A stretch of 64,000 nucleotides of DNA from Rhodococcus sp. WMMA185 (GTDB lineage Bacteria > Actinomycetota > Actinomycetes > Mycobacteriales > Mycobacteriaceae), in NCBI RefSeq assembly GCF_001767395.1, contig NZ_CP017014.1, positions 2,736,501-2,800,500 of the forward strand. Reading direction: 5' to 3'. Of the stretch, positions 28,278 to 38,402 are shown piece by piece. Positions within the stretch are counted from its first letter, which is position 1. Every line of letters starts with the position of its first letter. Under the pieces are notes generated by a model. It did not search any database. It was not told the DNA's origin and saw only the letters and a list, made by a program, of their open reading frames with translations. Both the position numbers and the translations under genes were made by a program.

Positions 28278-29899
28278 AACTGCGCGCGCACCGAGGCATG
28301 CAACTCGCGTAGCCCGGAGCGGTCGGTCTTCACCTCGAGCACCCGGATTCCGCGGTCAGGAGGACCCGACGGAGCGCTCAGCCGATCGGATAGCTCACCG
28401 ACATCGACCAGGTGGTGTTCTACGCGGTAGGAGGCACACAGCGCGGCGAGATCCATGTGGTGCGGCGTACCGAAAACCCGTTCGAACGCGCCGGAGTATT
28501 GCGGATCGCCCTGCTCGAGCAGCCCGAAGATGCCTCCGCCGTCGTCGTTGGCCACCACTATGGTCAGGTCTGACGGTCGTGGTTCCTCCGGGCCGATGAG
28601 TAATCCGGAGGCGTCGTGCAGGAATGTGAGGTCACCGAGCAGGGCCACCGTGCGTCCCCCGTCGTACGCGAGAGCCGCGCCCACGGCCGCCGACACGGTG
28701 CCGTCGATGCCGGCCACGCCCCGATTCGACAGAACGCGGATCCGCGGAGACGGGTAGCTGACCAGCGCAGCATCGCGCACAGGGTTGGACGACCCGAGCA
28801 GAAGCTGATCACCATGGGAAAGGGCGTCCATCACCGCAGCTGCCACGTGCAGCCCCGTCGCGTTCGGGTGGGCGGCGAGTTGCTCGCGTACTGCCTTGTC
28901 GGTGTGTTCCGACAGCGTGCGGCAGCGGTTGATCCAGGCGGCGTCGGGCTCCCCGGTCACCACTGCGCGGGTGCCTGTAGCTCGGACGTTGCCGGACACG
29001 TCCGGCCAGCGCGGACCCGTGGTAAGCGCATACACGTCAACCCTCGGATCGGCGAGCACCTTGGACACCGACCGGTGCAGCGTCGGGCGTCCGGTAACGA
29101 TGGCCTGGCGAGGGTTGAGCTGCGACAGCGCCATCGGGTGAACCGGAATGCCGTGCAGCGGCGCCGTCGGTTCCGCGACCGTCGGCAGTCCGGCGAGTTC
29201 AGGCCGCAGGGCAGAGCCGTGCCCGGAGATCACGATCGTGTCGGCAGTGACATCGAGCTCGAGTGGAACGTCGAGCGTCGCGTGCACGGTCGTGGTCCAC
29301 GCCGCACCCTTCGGTCGCCCCTGCGGGATCGGGCCCTGAGCATGAACATCGGGGACAAGAGGTTCCCGCAGTGGAATGTCGAACTGCACCGGACCGGCAT
29401 TGCCCGACCGCGTCCCACGCGCCGCAGCGAGAACCCGGCACACCGCCGACCGCCACTGACTGTTCTGATCGCGGTCATCCTCAGCCAGCCCCAGACTGAT
29501 TGCGGCACGCACCTGTTCACCGAACAGTCCGAGCTGCTCGATGGTCTGGTTCGCGCCCGTTCCGAGCATCTCGTAGGGCCGATTCGCGCTGAGCACCACA
29601 AGCGGCACCCGTGCGTAGTTGGCCTCGAAGACCGCGGGACCGAGATTGGCCACCGCAGTACCGGACGTCATGACGATCGGCACGGGTCTGCCGCTCGCGA
29701 CGGCCAATCCCACAGCGAGGAACCCCGCAGTGCGTTCGTCGATGCGCACGTGCAACCGCAGACGTCCCTCGGCATCGGCCGCTTGCAATGCGAATGCGAG
29801 CGGCGCATTCCGCGAACCCGGGCAGAGTACGGCGTCTCGCACTCCGCCACGGACCAGTTCATCGACGACTGTGGTGGCTTGTGCAGTGGAAGGGTTCAC
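28274..29899 (-). CDS. menD: SEPHCHC synthase MenD
   Basis: 541 residues from the GTG at 29897-29899 ([20 protein letters not shown]), which matches the usual MenD start; an upstream in-frame ATG adds 27 weakly conserved residues. ThDP-dependent enzyme joining isochorismate and 2-oxoglutarate. Conserved parts are [33 protein letters not shown] and the ThDP motif around [17 protein letters not shown] ... [10 protein letters not shown]. It is divergent from the siderophore-interacting gene. Confidence 0.95.
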   Translation of the reverse strand: MNPSTAQATTVVDELVRGGVRDAVLCPGSRNAPLAFALQAADAEGRLRLHVRIDERTAGFLAVGLAVASGRPVPIVMTSGTAVANLGPAVFEANYARVPLVVLSANRPYEMLGTGANQTIEQLGLFGEQVRAAISLGLAEDDRDQNSQWRSAVCRVLAAARGTRSGNAGPVQFDIPLREPLVPDVHAQGPIPQGRPKGAAWTTTVHATLDVPLELDVTADTIVISGHGSALRPELAGLPTVAEPTAPLHGIPVHPMALSQLNPRQAIVTGRPTLHRSVSKVLADPRVDVYALTTGPRWPDVSGNVRATGTRAVVTGEPDAAWINRCRTLSEHTDKAVREQLAAHPNATGLHVAAAVMDALSHGDQLLLGSSNPVRDAALVSYPSPRIRVLSNRGVAGIDGTVSAAVGAALAYDGGRTVALLGDLTFLHDASGLLIGPEEPRPSDLTIVVANDDGGGIFGLLEQGDPQYSGAFERVFGTPHHMDLAALCASYRVEHHLVDVGELSDRLSAPSGPPDRGIRVLEVKTDRSGLRELHASVRAQL

Positions 29900-29978
29900 G
29901 ACCTCGAGTTTGCCAGACCCTACAAATCCGCAGGATCCGGCAAAGTTCGTATGGTGACCTGAGCCCGACATCGAGGCC

Positions 29979-29997
29979 ATTGGTTAGGCTTACCTGA
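29979..29997 (+). promoter_or_regulatory. IdeR/DtxR-like iron box
   Basis: ATTGGTTAGGCTTACCTGA matches the 19-bp iron-box consensus TTAGGTTAGGCTAACCTAA at 15 of 19 positions. It lies ~33 bases before the start of the siderophore-interacting reductase gene. It should confer repression under iron sufficiency. It also lies in the menD promoter interval, so it could affect menD. Confidence 0.75.
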
Positions 29998-30030
29998 CGG
30001 ACAACACCCGATGGGGGATACACCAACGCC

Positions 30031-30858
30031 ATGGCCAAGCGCGGCAAGTTCATAAAGCCTCAGAACCGACGGATCTCGTCCGCGCGGGTCGTTGCCAGCA
30101 AGAAGATCAGCCCGAACTTCGTGCGGGTCACCATCGCAGGAGACGAACTCGGCTCCGTGATCCCGATGGGTTTCGATCAATGGTTCCGAATGTTCGTTCC
30201 CCAGCCGGGTCAGAAAACGCTGCGGCTACCAAGCAGCGGGGGTGGTCTCTGGTACACCCACTACAGGCTGATGGCCAAAGATGTCCGGCCTGTCGTACGC
30301 AACTACACGATCCGGGACTTTCGTGCGGCAGGATCGGGAACGTTCGGCGGCACCACCGAGATCGACATCGACTTCGCAGCGCACGGCGACCTCGGGCCTG
30401 CATCCGCGTGGGCGAGTACGACCGAAGCCGGGGACGAACTGGCGATACTCGACGAGGGGCGGGTCTACAACCCCACACCAGGCGCCGAGTGGCAATTGCT
30501 CGTCGGTGACGAGAGTGCGCTCCCCGCAATCGCGGGGATCATGACATCGGCACCTCGCGACCTTCGCGCCGAGGTATTCATCGAGATTGCCGACGCCGAA
30601 GACGCTCAGGACCTTCCGGTGGGTGACGGGGTGAATGTGCATTGGCTGGTGCGCGGGGACTCGACTGCCCACCCGGGAGCACTGGCACTGCGCTCCGTCA
30701 TGGAGGCCGAGTTACCGACAGGGCCGTCGTACGCCTTCGTCGCGGGAGAGAGCGGGCTGGCCACGTCGCTGCGACGCCATCTCGTCATCGATCGTGGCGT
30801 TCCCAAGTCCGACATCGCGTTCACCGGATACTGGCGCCACGGGCACGCGTCGTTCTGA
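30031..30858 (+). CDS. Siderophore-interacting protein (FAD-dependent ferric-siderophore reductase family)
   Basis: 275 residues. An FAD-binding barrel has VRNYTIRDF (RxYT-type flavin motif) and FGGTTEIDIDFAAHGDLGPA, followed by an SIP-type C-terminal domain with LLVGDESALPAIAGIM and SYAFVAGESGLATSLRRHLV. Ends in YWRHGHASF, typical of the family. These ViuB/SIP proteins reduce ferric siderophores in the cytoplasm to release iron. The iron box upstream supports this. A good hairpin terminator follows. Confidence 0.92.
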   Translation: MAKRGKFIKPQNRRISSARVVASKKISPNFVRVTIAGDELGSVIPMGFDQWFRMFVPQPGQKTLRLPSSGGGLWYTHYRLMAKDVRPVVRNYTIRDFRAAGSGTFGGTTEIDIDFAAHGDLGPASAWASTTEAGDELAILDEGRVYNPTPGAEWQLLVGDESALPAIAGIMTSAPRDLRAEVFIEIADAEDAQDLPVGDGVNVHWLVRGDSTAHPGALALRSVMEAELPTGPSYAFVAGESGLATSLRRHLVIDRGVPKSDIAFTGYWRHGHASF

Positions 30859-30869
30859 CCGACACGCAC

Positions 30870-30910
30870 GTGAGGTGGCGGGCTGTACCGAGCACAACCC
30901 GCCACCTCAC
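30870..30910. terminator. Terminator between SIP gene and DUF gene
   Basis: Inverted repeat GTGAGGTGGCGGG ... CCCGCCACCTCAC (13 bp, 15-base loop) between two convergent genes. Confidence 0.82.
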
Positions 30911-30933
30911 AGAGAACTATCAGCCGGGAACTG

Positions 30934-31380
30934 TCAGCCGGCGTACTTCTGAACGAGAACTCCCAAACGCGGAAGTGCCTCGATCACATTCTTCTTCGCC
31001 GACGGACGCAGCGAGGAGTACACCTTCTTGATCGCCGTGCGATCACTACCCTCGATACGCTCGTCGGTGACGCCGAGCAGCGAGTCCGCGACCTCGTCGC
31101 CGCGCGCGACCAGGTACTCGGAGAATCCACTCTCGCCGCTGGCTGCGAATGCCTGCCAGTACGGCTCGAGCTTGGTCACGAATTCAGGCAGCAGACCCTC
31201 GATCGCGGACGGCACGATGGACGGCCCCAACTTCTTGACCGTGGCGTAGCCGCCCTTGAGTGCCAGCCCCGAGGCTCCCGACTTGTCCGAAACCTCTGCG
31301 TCGATCAGTGCCTCCACGTCCGCGATCACCGCGGGGAAGTGCGCCTCGCCGAGCAGGGTTTCGTTCAGAGCTGCAACCAC
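30934..31380 (-). CDS. Conserved actinobacterial hypothetical protein
   Basis: 148 residues from the GTG at 31378-31380, chosen because GGAGG lies exactly eight bases before it; an in-frame ATG 16 codons upstream lacks a comparable site. The protein is mainly helical, hydrophilic and without membrane segments. It contains LKGGYATVKKLGPSIVPSAI and ends IEALPRLGVLVQKYAG. It resembles a small protein family widespread in Mycobacteriales, for which I know no function. It lies downstream of menC on the same strand. Confidence 0.7.
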   Translation of the reverse strand: MVAALNETLLGEAHFPAVIADVEALIDAEVSDKSGASGLALKGGYATVKKLGPSIVPSAIEGLLPEFVTKLEPYWQAFAASGESGFSEYLVARGDEVADSLLGVTDERIEGSDRTAIKKVYSSLRPSAKKNVIEALPRLGVLVQKYAG

Positions 31381-31427
31381 TTTCAATGCCTCCGTATTTT
31401 GCCGTGCAATCACGTTCGGGCAGCACA

Positions 31428-32429
31428 CTATACGAAGAACAGACCGTCACGTTTATCTAGCAACCCATGGCAACGGCGCGCCCGTTCCGTCCACCAGCGT
31501 GAACGCTCTGCAGGCGCGGCCAGCGCTTCGATACGGGTTGTGTCAGGTATCACCGCACGGACGGCAAGTTTCCCCCCGACGGGTACGTGTGGCGGGGCCA
31601 CGTCCGACTCGAACAACCCGCCGGTACCCAGTCCGCAGGCGAGGGGTAAGTCGGGAAGAGCTGCTGCCGCCGCCGTACCGGCTGCGATGCCCACAGCTGT
31701 GTCGAGGGCGCTCGACACCACCACCGGCACCCCATGCGCGGACAACTCGTCCGCCAGCGACAGCAGCCTCCGCATGCCCCCGAGAGGGGCGACTTTGACG
31801 ACAGCAACGTCGGCTCCGCCCGCCCGAACCACCTTCATCGGATCCTCTGCGCGGCGGATGCTCTCGTCGGCCGCCACCCGTACCTCAGGCACCCGTCGAC
31901 GTACCTCCACCAGCTCCGAGACGCTCGCGCAAGGTTGCTCTGCATACTCGAGTGGGCCGTCCGCGGAGAGAGCACGCAGCGCTTCCTCGGCCTCATCCAC
32001 CGACCATCCCCCGTTGGAGTCGATGCGCACGTTCGGGATGAGCGCGCGAACCGCGTTCACCCGAGCGAGATCGTCGCCTAAGGTCTGTCCATGTTCGGCC
32101 ACTTTCACTTTCGCCGTTTGCGCACCGGGATACCGCTCGAGCACGGCAGGCACTGCCGCTGCCGCGACTGCAGGAACGGTCGCATTGATCGGCACCGCCG
32201 ACCGTATTGCGGGCGGCGGTCCGAGCCACGCATGTTCTATCGCGGACTGCAGCCAGAGCGCCGCCTCCTCGTCCGCGTATTCAGGGAAGGGTGCGAACTC
32301 ACCCCACCCAGCGGGACCGCGCAGTAGTAGAGCCTCCCGCGTCGTAATGCCCCGAAACCGCACGCGCATAGGCAGACTCACCACAGCGGCATCTGCCAGA
32401 ACTTCCTCGACAGCAGGCAGGGAGATCAC
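31428..32429 (-). CDS. menC: o-Succinylbenzoate synthase MenC
   Basis: 333 residues, enolase superfamily. The Lys pair is in AQTAKVKVAEHGQ. Metal ligands are in VRIDSNGGWSVDEA, LEYAEQPCASVSELVEV and RVAADESIRRAEDP, and the second catalytic Lys is in VAVVKVAPLGG. It dehydrates SHCHC to o-succinylbenzoate. It is three bases downstream of the hotdog thioesterase gene, so the pair is cotranscribed. Confidence 0.94.
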   Translation of the reverse strand: MISLPAVEEVLADAAVVSLPMRVRFRGITTREALLLRGPAGWGEFAPFPEYADEEAALWLQSAIEHAWLGPPPAIRSAVPINATVPAVAAAAVPAVLERYPGAQTAKVKVAEHGQTLGDDLARVNAVRALIPNVRIDSNGGWSVDEAEEALRALSADGPLEYAEQPCASVSELVEVRRRVPEVRVAADESIRRAEDPMKVVRAGGADVAVVKVAPLGGMRRLLSLADELSAHGVPVVVSSALDTAVGIAAGTAAAAALPDLPLACGLGTGGLFESDVAPPHVPVGGKLAVRAVIPDTTRIEALAAPAERSRWWTERARRCHGLLDKRDGLFFV

Positions 32430-32432
32430 GAG

Positions 32433-33092
32433 TCAGGGCTGCCCGGGCAACAACTCGAGCATCAGCGCCTCGCAATCGGCGAGCAGGGTGTCCCCGTCGG
32501 TCAGGCGTGCGGTGACGAACGTCTTGCGTCCCTCGACGCGGTCGACGCTGCCCTCCACGGTCAACGTCTTGTTCAGTGGCGTGATGGCGCGGTAGTTCAC
32601 GTGCAAGTAGGCGGTGCGGCTGATGGGTCGGCCGTACGCGTGGACGATCATTCCCATCAGGTCGTCGAACAGCAGGGGCAGCGTGCCGCCGTGAGCTGCA
32701 CCGTTACCGCCGAGGTGGAAGCGCCGGAACACGCCGGTGCTGCGCACACCGTCCGGACCGAACTTGTCGACAATCCAGGGGAGCATGAGCAGGCTGCCGC
32801 GTCCGGGAAGTTGCATCGACCGGCCTGCCGGTGACTTGCCTTCGGGGGCAACGTACGGGCCGAGGAGTTCACCGAGAGCTTCGACATGGCCGACTGCCTT
32901 TGCCAGGACGTCATCGGGTGCGTCGATCGAGACCGCGAGATCCTGCAAAGTACGCATGCCCTCGACGAACCGTGACCAGTCGGGAGTGGGTGTCGCGGCT
33001 TCGAACTTGGGGAACCCGCCGTGATGCTCGTAGTCGTCATCGCGCTGTGAGGATTCCACTCGGTTTACCGCGTCGGCGGTCTGTTCACTCAT
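32433..33092 (-). CDS. Hotdog thioesterase, candidate DHNA-CoA hydrolase
   Basis: 219 residues. A PaaI-like hotdog domain fills the C-terminal half: GNGAAHGGTLPLLFDDLMG is the active-site helix region, followed by AYLHVNYRAITPLNKTLTVE and ending CEALMLELLPGQP. The N-terminal ~80 residues are acidic and variable. The gene sits between menC (same operon) and menB (divergent). Hydrolysis of DHNA-CoA is the one menaquinone step without an otherwise assigned gene here, so it is a candidate for this role. That is inference from position and fold only. Confidence 0.72.
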   Translation of the reverse strand: MSEQTADAVNRVESSQRDDDYEHHGGFPKFEAATPTPDWSRFVEGMRTLQDLAVSIDAPDDVLAKAVGHVEALGELLGPYVAPEGKSPAGRSMQLPGRGSLLMLPWIVDKFGPDGVRSTGVFRRFHLGGNGAAHGGTLPLLFDDLMGMIVHAYGRPISRTAYLHVNYRAITPLNKTLTVEGSVDRVEGRKTFVTARLTDGDTLLADCEALMLELLPGQP

Positions 33093-33163
33093 ACCTGCAC
33101 GGTAATCGCGGAAGAAACACCTGCGCGCAGGTACCCGAGAACACCACCGATAACCTCGACGCC

Positions 33164-34081
33164 GTGACCTTCAACCCGCAGCACTGGCGACCGGTTCCCG
33201 GATTCGAGAACCTGACCGACATCACCTACCACCGGCATGTCACTCAGGGCATCGTCCGCGTGGCATTCGACCGCCCCGAGGTACGCAACGCATTCCGCCC
33301 ACACACCGTCGACGAGTTGTACCGCGCGCTCGATCACGCCCGGATGACGTCCGACGTGGGCGCAGTACTTCTCACCGGCAACGGCCCGAGCCCCAAGGAT
33401 GGGGGCTGGGCGTTCTGCTCCGGCGGTGATCAGCGCATCCGAGGCCGGAGTGGCTATCAGTACACCGAGCACGACGCGACCACCGGCCGCGCAGGTGAGA
33501 CCTCGGACACGATCGACAGGGCACGCGCGGGCCGCCTTCACATCCTCGAGGTTCAGCGGCTGATCCGGTTCATGCCGAAGGTGGTCATCTGCCTCGTCAA
33601 CGGTTGGGCTGCCGGCGGTGGGCACAGCCTGCACGTGGTGTGCGATCTGACGCTCGCCAGCCGTGAACACGCCCGCTTCAAGCAGACCGACGCCGATGTA
33701 GGCAGCTTCGACGGCGGCTACGGCAGCGCCTACCTCGCCAAGATGGTGGGCCAGAAGTTCGCCCGAGAGATCTTCTTCCTCGGCGAGACCTACACCGCAG
33801 AACAGATGCACCAGATGGGCGCGGTCAACAAGGTTGTCGACCATGCCGAGCTCGAGGACGTGGCGATCGACTGGGCCACCAAGATCAACGGCAAGTCACC
33901 CCAGGCACAGCGCATGCTCAAGTATGCGTTCAACCTGCAGGACGACGGACTCGTCGGCCAGCAACTCTTCGCCGGCGAGGCGACCCGGATGGCGTACATG
34001 ACCGATGAAGCCGTCGAAGGCCGCGACTCCTTCCTCGAAAAGCGCGAACCCGACTGGAAGCCCTACCCCTGGTACTTCTGA
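33164..34081 (+). CDS. menB: 1,4-Dihydroxy-2-naphthoyl-CoA synthase MenB
   Basis: 305 residues from the GTG at 33164; the frame is open far upstream but antisense to the thioesterase gene. Crotonase fold with long conserved blocks: DITYHRHVTQGIVRVAFDRP, NAFRPHTVDELYRALDHARM, WAFCSGGDQRIRGRSGYQY and QTDADVGSFDGGYGSAYLA. It closes the second ring of naphthoate from OSB-CoA. The intergenic space to the divergent menC operon is about 70 bases and must hold both promoters. Confidence 0.94.
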   Translation: MTFNPQHWRPVPGFENLTDITYHRHVTQGIVRVAFDRPEVRNAFRPHTVDELYRALDHARMTSDVGAVLLTGNGPSPKDGGWAFCSGGDQRIRGRSGYQYTEHDATTGRAGETSDTIDRARAGRLHILEVQRLIRFMPKVVICLVNGWAAGGGHSLHVVCDLTLASREHARFKQTDADVGSFDGGYGSAYLAKMVGQKFAREIFFLGETYTAEQMHQMGAVNKVVDHAELEDVAIDWATKINGKSPQAQRMLKYAFNLQDDGLVGQQLFAGEATRMAYMTDEAVEGRDSFLEKREPDWKPYPWYF

Positions 34082-34161
34082 CTCCTCATCTGCCCCACCC
34101 GAATCAGAGATTCCCACACCGAGAGCCTCTTGGCGATGAGGTTGCCGCCGATTGGTCGCAG

Positions 34162-34854
34162 TCACGCGCCCGACCCCACCGTCCCGAAGGTCAACGCCAC
34201 GTCCCACGGTGTGACACCCCACGTATTGATCGCCGACGCCACGAAAGCACCTGCCACCGACAGTGATGACTCGGTAGGCGGTGACGTCACAGTCGCCCCA
34301 GGCTGGTCTCTCGGTACTTCGGGCCAGATCCCGGTGCCACGTGGGGCGGGCGCTGCCTCGAGCAGGGACACCGGACCAGAACCCTGATCGAGCACAGCGA
34401 ACAGGCAGTACGGGTCACTCGGTGCATTCCAGCCTCCCAACTCCGCCACATAGAACTCGTCCCGCTCGGCAGCCGAGATCGCTGCCGCCGTGAGGAAATG
34501 TTTGAGGTCTTTCCACGGGTTCGTCTCGGGTCGGGTCGGCTTACCGAGCTGCACTCTGTTCGCCTGCACTTGCGGTGCCTCCCCGGACCCCGATACGAAC
34601 CGACCCTGCACCAGCAGTGTGCCGGTGTCCGGGTTCAGCAACAATGCCTCGCGGAAGCGGTTGTCAGGCATCGGGGTACGACCGACCAGTCCGCGGCCGA
34701 GCACTCCACCTAGCCAGTCGGGGTCCTCGACACCCCACAGCTTGCTCTCGGTCCGCGTCCACGTACGGACCAGCCCACCCGACACAGGACTGATCATTGC
34801 CGGTACCAACGTCGACCCCACCACCACACCTCGCAGGTACTCATCAGTCGTCAT
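34162..34854 (-). CDS. Hypothetical protein
   Basis: 230 residues, no membrane helix or signal peptide. It is rich in Trp, Gly and Pro (NPWKDLKHFLTAAAISAAER, FYVAELGGWNAPSDPYCLF). I do not recognise the family. Codon use is like its neighbours and it begins with a clear ATG. It is convergent with menB and divergent from the acyltransferase gene, so it is probably its own unit. Confidence 0.6.
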   Translation of the reverse strand: MTTDEYLRGVVVGSTLVPAMISPVSGGLVRTWTRTESKLWGVEDPDWLGGVLGRGLVGRTPMPDNRFREALLLNPDTGTLLVQGRFVSGSGEAPQVQANRVQLGKPTRPETNPWKDLKHFLTAAAISAAERDEFYVAELGGWNAPSDPYCLFAVLDQGSGPVSLLEAAPAPRGTGIWPEVPRDQPGATVTSPPTESSLSVAGAFVASAINTWGVTPWDVALTFGTVGSGA

Positions 34855-35047
34855 TCCTCGCCCTCCCGGTCACAGCACCAAACCCGCTGACGTTTCCGCG
34901 ATGCGGACAACAGTTCAACTTATCGGCGAGTACCGACACAAAAACGTCCCTGCACGGCCCCACCATGAGTTGTCGTGCCGCCCCACGGTCCGTCGACCGC
35001 GGCGCGGCGCTCGTGTGGCCCCGGTCACTGCGGGCATAATTGCGCGC

Positions 35048-37267
35048 GTGCCCCGCTCCGGCCGCCACGCTGCTCCGAAAGGCTCGCCGACGATCCTCTC
35101 TACGCCGGCGGGCTCTCTGGGCAAACGGGTGGCCGGTTCCGTCCGCGCCCCGGCCGAACAGGGGTTCCGCCCCGACATCGAGGGGCTGCGAGCGGTCGCG
35201 GTGCTGGCCGTCGTTCTGTTCCACGCCGGTGTGCCCGGCATTGGCGGGGGGTTCGTCGGTGTCGACGTCTTCTTCGTCGTCTCCGGGTTCCTCATCACCG
35301 GGCTGCTCTGGCGGGACGTGGCGGCCACTGGCACCGTCCGGGTGGCCCGGTTCTACGGCGCACGGGCACGGCGACTGCTGCCGGCCGGGACCCTCGTCCT
35401 GGTAGCCACCGCGATCGGTTCGGCGCTGCTGCTGCCACCGTTGCAGGCGCGCCAGGCCATCGGCGACGGCATAGCGAGCGCTCTGTATGTCGGAAACTAC
35501 CGGTTCGCACTGCAAGGCACCGACTACCTCGCCACGGATGCACCTCCGTCACCGTTCCAGCACTACTGGTCGCTCGGCGTGGAAGAGCAGTTCTACATCC
35601 TGTGGCCCGCTCTGATCGTCGGCACGGCCTGGCTGATTCATCGCCGACGTGCGCGCGACGATGTCCGCACGCCCTCCGTCATGCCGTACGTGCTGGTGTT
35701 GGCGGTGGTCGCGATGGGATCGTTCGCAGTGTCGCTGCATTGGACCCACACACAGCCGCCGTGGGCGTTCTTCACGCTCCCGTCCCGGGCATGGGAATTG
35801 GCCGCCGGTGGGCTGGTCGCACTCACCGTTCCCCTCTGGCGGAGACTGCCCGCACTCCCCGCCGTCATCGCCGGCTGGACAGGGCTGACCCTGATTGCCA
35901 TCGCTTGCGTGCGACTCGGCGAGACGACGCCGTATCCCGGCACCGCGGGTTTGCTACCGGTGCTGGGCACCGTGTTGGTGATCGGCGCCGGGTGCGCGGC
36001 GCCGCAGCTCGGAGCGGGCCGCTGGCTGTCGCTGTCGACGATGCGTGCGGTCGGGCGCCTGTCGTACTCCTGGTACCTGTGGCACTGGCCGCTGTTGATC
36101 CTGACGCCTGCATTCGTCGGCCATGAACTCGACCTGCCCGGCAAGCTGATCGCCGTGGCGGTGGCCGCCGGGCTCGCCGCCCTCACACTGCATCTGGTCG
36201 AGAACCCCGTCCGGTTCGCCCCGGTGCTGCGCCACTCCACGGACCGCAGCCTTGCTCTCGGCGGCGCCGTCACGGCGCTCGCCGTCTGCGCCTGCCTGGT
36301 TCTACTCACGGTGCGACCGGTCCCGGTCGGCCAAGGACAGGCGGCCACGGCGATGACGGTCACCGCTCCGACTCAACCCGCCGCCCCCACCGCTGATCCA
36401 CTCGACGCCGCGGTGGACGAACTGACCGCGCAGGTGCAGGCAGCGGTCGCGGCATCGGCCGGATTGCGTGCCGTTCCATCGAACCTCTCCCCTCCACTGG
36501 CCAATGCGTCCTCGAGCACGCCGAACGTGTTCGTCAACGGATGTGTGCGCTCATGGCTCGAGGTCGGGCAAGGCGAGTGCGCGTCGGGCGACACCGCCTC
36601 GCCCACCACGGTGGCCCTGGTCGGCGACTCGCACGCCGCGATGTGGAGCCCGGCGTTCGAGCAGATCGCCGAGCAGCGGGGCTGGCGGCTGGAGACCCTG
36701 GGCAAAGTCACCTGCCCGCTGCTGGACCTTCCGCTGACCAGCCCCTATCTCGGTCGCGAATACAGTGAGTGCGTGCAGTGGCGCGGCGAGATCGTGGCCC
36801 GGTTGCTGGCCGAGCGACCCAAACTGATCGTGCTGAGCATGTCCCGCCGCTATGGCGGAGATTTCGGCTTCACCACATACGGACCCGAGTGGCTCGATGG
36901 ACTGACCCGCATGGTGACGCAGCTACGGGCAACCGGGGCGGACGTGCTGGTGCTCGGCCCGGTTCCGGATCCGCACTCGACGGTGCCGACGTGTCTGTCC
37001 GCGCACCTCGACGACGCCACGGCGTGTTCCCCGGAGCGCGCGGAAGCGGTGAACGCCCCCGGCATAGCGGCCGAAGCGGCGGCCACGGTAGCAGGGGGCG
37101 GACGGTACGCCGATCTCACCGACCTGTTCTGCACAGCCGACCGTTGCCCGGTAATAGTCGGCAACGACCTGGTGTTCCGCGACGACAATCACCTCACGAT
37201 CGAGTACGCGAAAGCACTCTCCCCCGTCATCGCCGCCCTCACCGACCGCGCCGTCGACGACGGATGA
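35048..37267 (+). CDS. OatA-like membrane O-acyltransferase (AT3 + SGNH)
   Basis: 739 residues from a GTG at 35048; the frame is open upstream but covers the promoter of the divergent gene. The AT3 membrane domain (about residues 45-420) begins FRPDIEGLRAVAVLAVVLFH, with GVDVFFVVSGFLITGLLWR and HYWSLGVEEQFYILWPALIV. The SGNH domain has VALVGDSHAAMWSPAF (catalytic Ser) and DDNHLTIEYAKAL (Asp-His). Such proteins move acetyl or other acyl groups across the membrane onto peptidoglycan, polysaccharide or secreted glycolipids. The acceptor is unknown. Confidence 0.9.
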   Translation: MPRSGRHAAPKGSPTILSTPAGSLGKRVAGSVRAPAEQGFRPDIEGLRAVAVLAVVLFHAGVPGIGGGFVGVDVFFVVSGFLITGLLWRDVAATGTVRVARFYGARARRLLPAGTLVLVATAIGSALLLPPLQARQAIGDGIASALYVGNYRFALQGTDYLATDAPPSPFQHYWSLGVEEQFYILWPALIVGTAWLIHRRRARDDVRTPSVMPYVLVLAVVAMGSFAVSLHWTHTQPPWAFFTLPSRAWELAAGGLVALTVPLWRRLPALPAVIAGWTGLTLIAIACVRLGETTPYPGTAGLLPVLGTVLVIGAGCAAPQLGAGRWLSLSTMRAVGRLSYSWYLWHWPLLILTPAFVGHELDLPGKLIAVAVAAGLAALTLHLVENPVRFAPVLRHSTDRSLALGGAVTALAVCACLVLLTVRPVPVGQGQAATAMTVTAPTQPAAPTADPLDAAVDELTAQVQAAVAASAGLRAVPSNLSPPLANASSSTPNVFVNGCVRSWLEVGQGECASGDTASPTTVALVGDSHAAMWSPAFEQIAEQRGWRLETLGKVTCPLLDLPLTSPYLGREYSECVQWRGEIVARLLAERPKLIVLSMSRRYGGDFGFTTYGPEWLDGLTRMVTQLRATGADVLVLGPVPDPHSTVPTCLSAHLDDATACSPERAEAVNAPGIAAEAAATVAGGGRYADLTDLFCTADRCPVIVGNDLVFRDDNHLTIEYAKALSPVIAALTDRAVDDG

Positions 37268-37363
37268 GCCCAGCGGTCACTCTGCGCTGCGAGCGGTGGA
37301 GTGGCCCAAGCCCCCGCATCACCGTCACCAGCCCCGATCGAGCCGATGCACATCGGCGTATGC

Positions 37364-37407
37364 CCGTGCAAGCGCGATGCAAGGCCGATGTGAGTCCGAT
37401 GCAAGCG
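37364..37407 (+). promoter_or_regulatory. Candidate SARP operator: four 11-bp-spaced heptamers
   Basis: Four 11-base units in direct register: CCGTGCAAGCG (37364), CGATGCAAGGC (37375), CGATGTGAGTC (37386) and CGATGCAAGCG (37397). A further CGATGCA is at 37344. SARP regulators bind heptameric direct repeats at 11- or 22-bp spacing close to the -10 site. The array ends ~20 bases before the ABC ATPase start codon, and a SARP gene lies just beyond the exporter. Confidence 0.6.
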
Positions 37408-37427
37408 GCCTGCCTCACCGTGAGGTC

Positions 37428-38398
<971 letters not shown>

Positions 38399-38402
<4 letters not shown>

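Noticed and set aside
31339-32595. Plus-strand 418-codon frame
   Set aside because: It is antisense to menC and is Ser/Thr/Arg-rich shadow sequence.
34490-35047. N-terminal extension of the OatA-like protein
   Set aside because: It is antisense to the 230-residue gene and its promoter; conserved AT3 sequence begins only after 35048.
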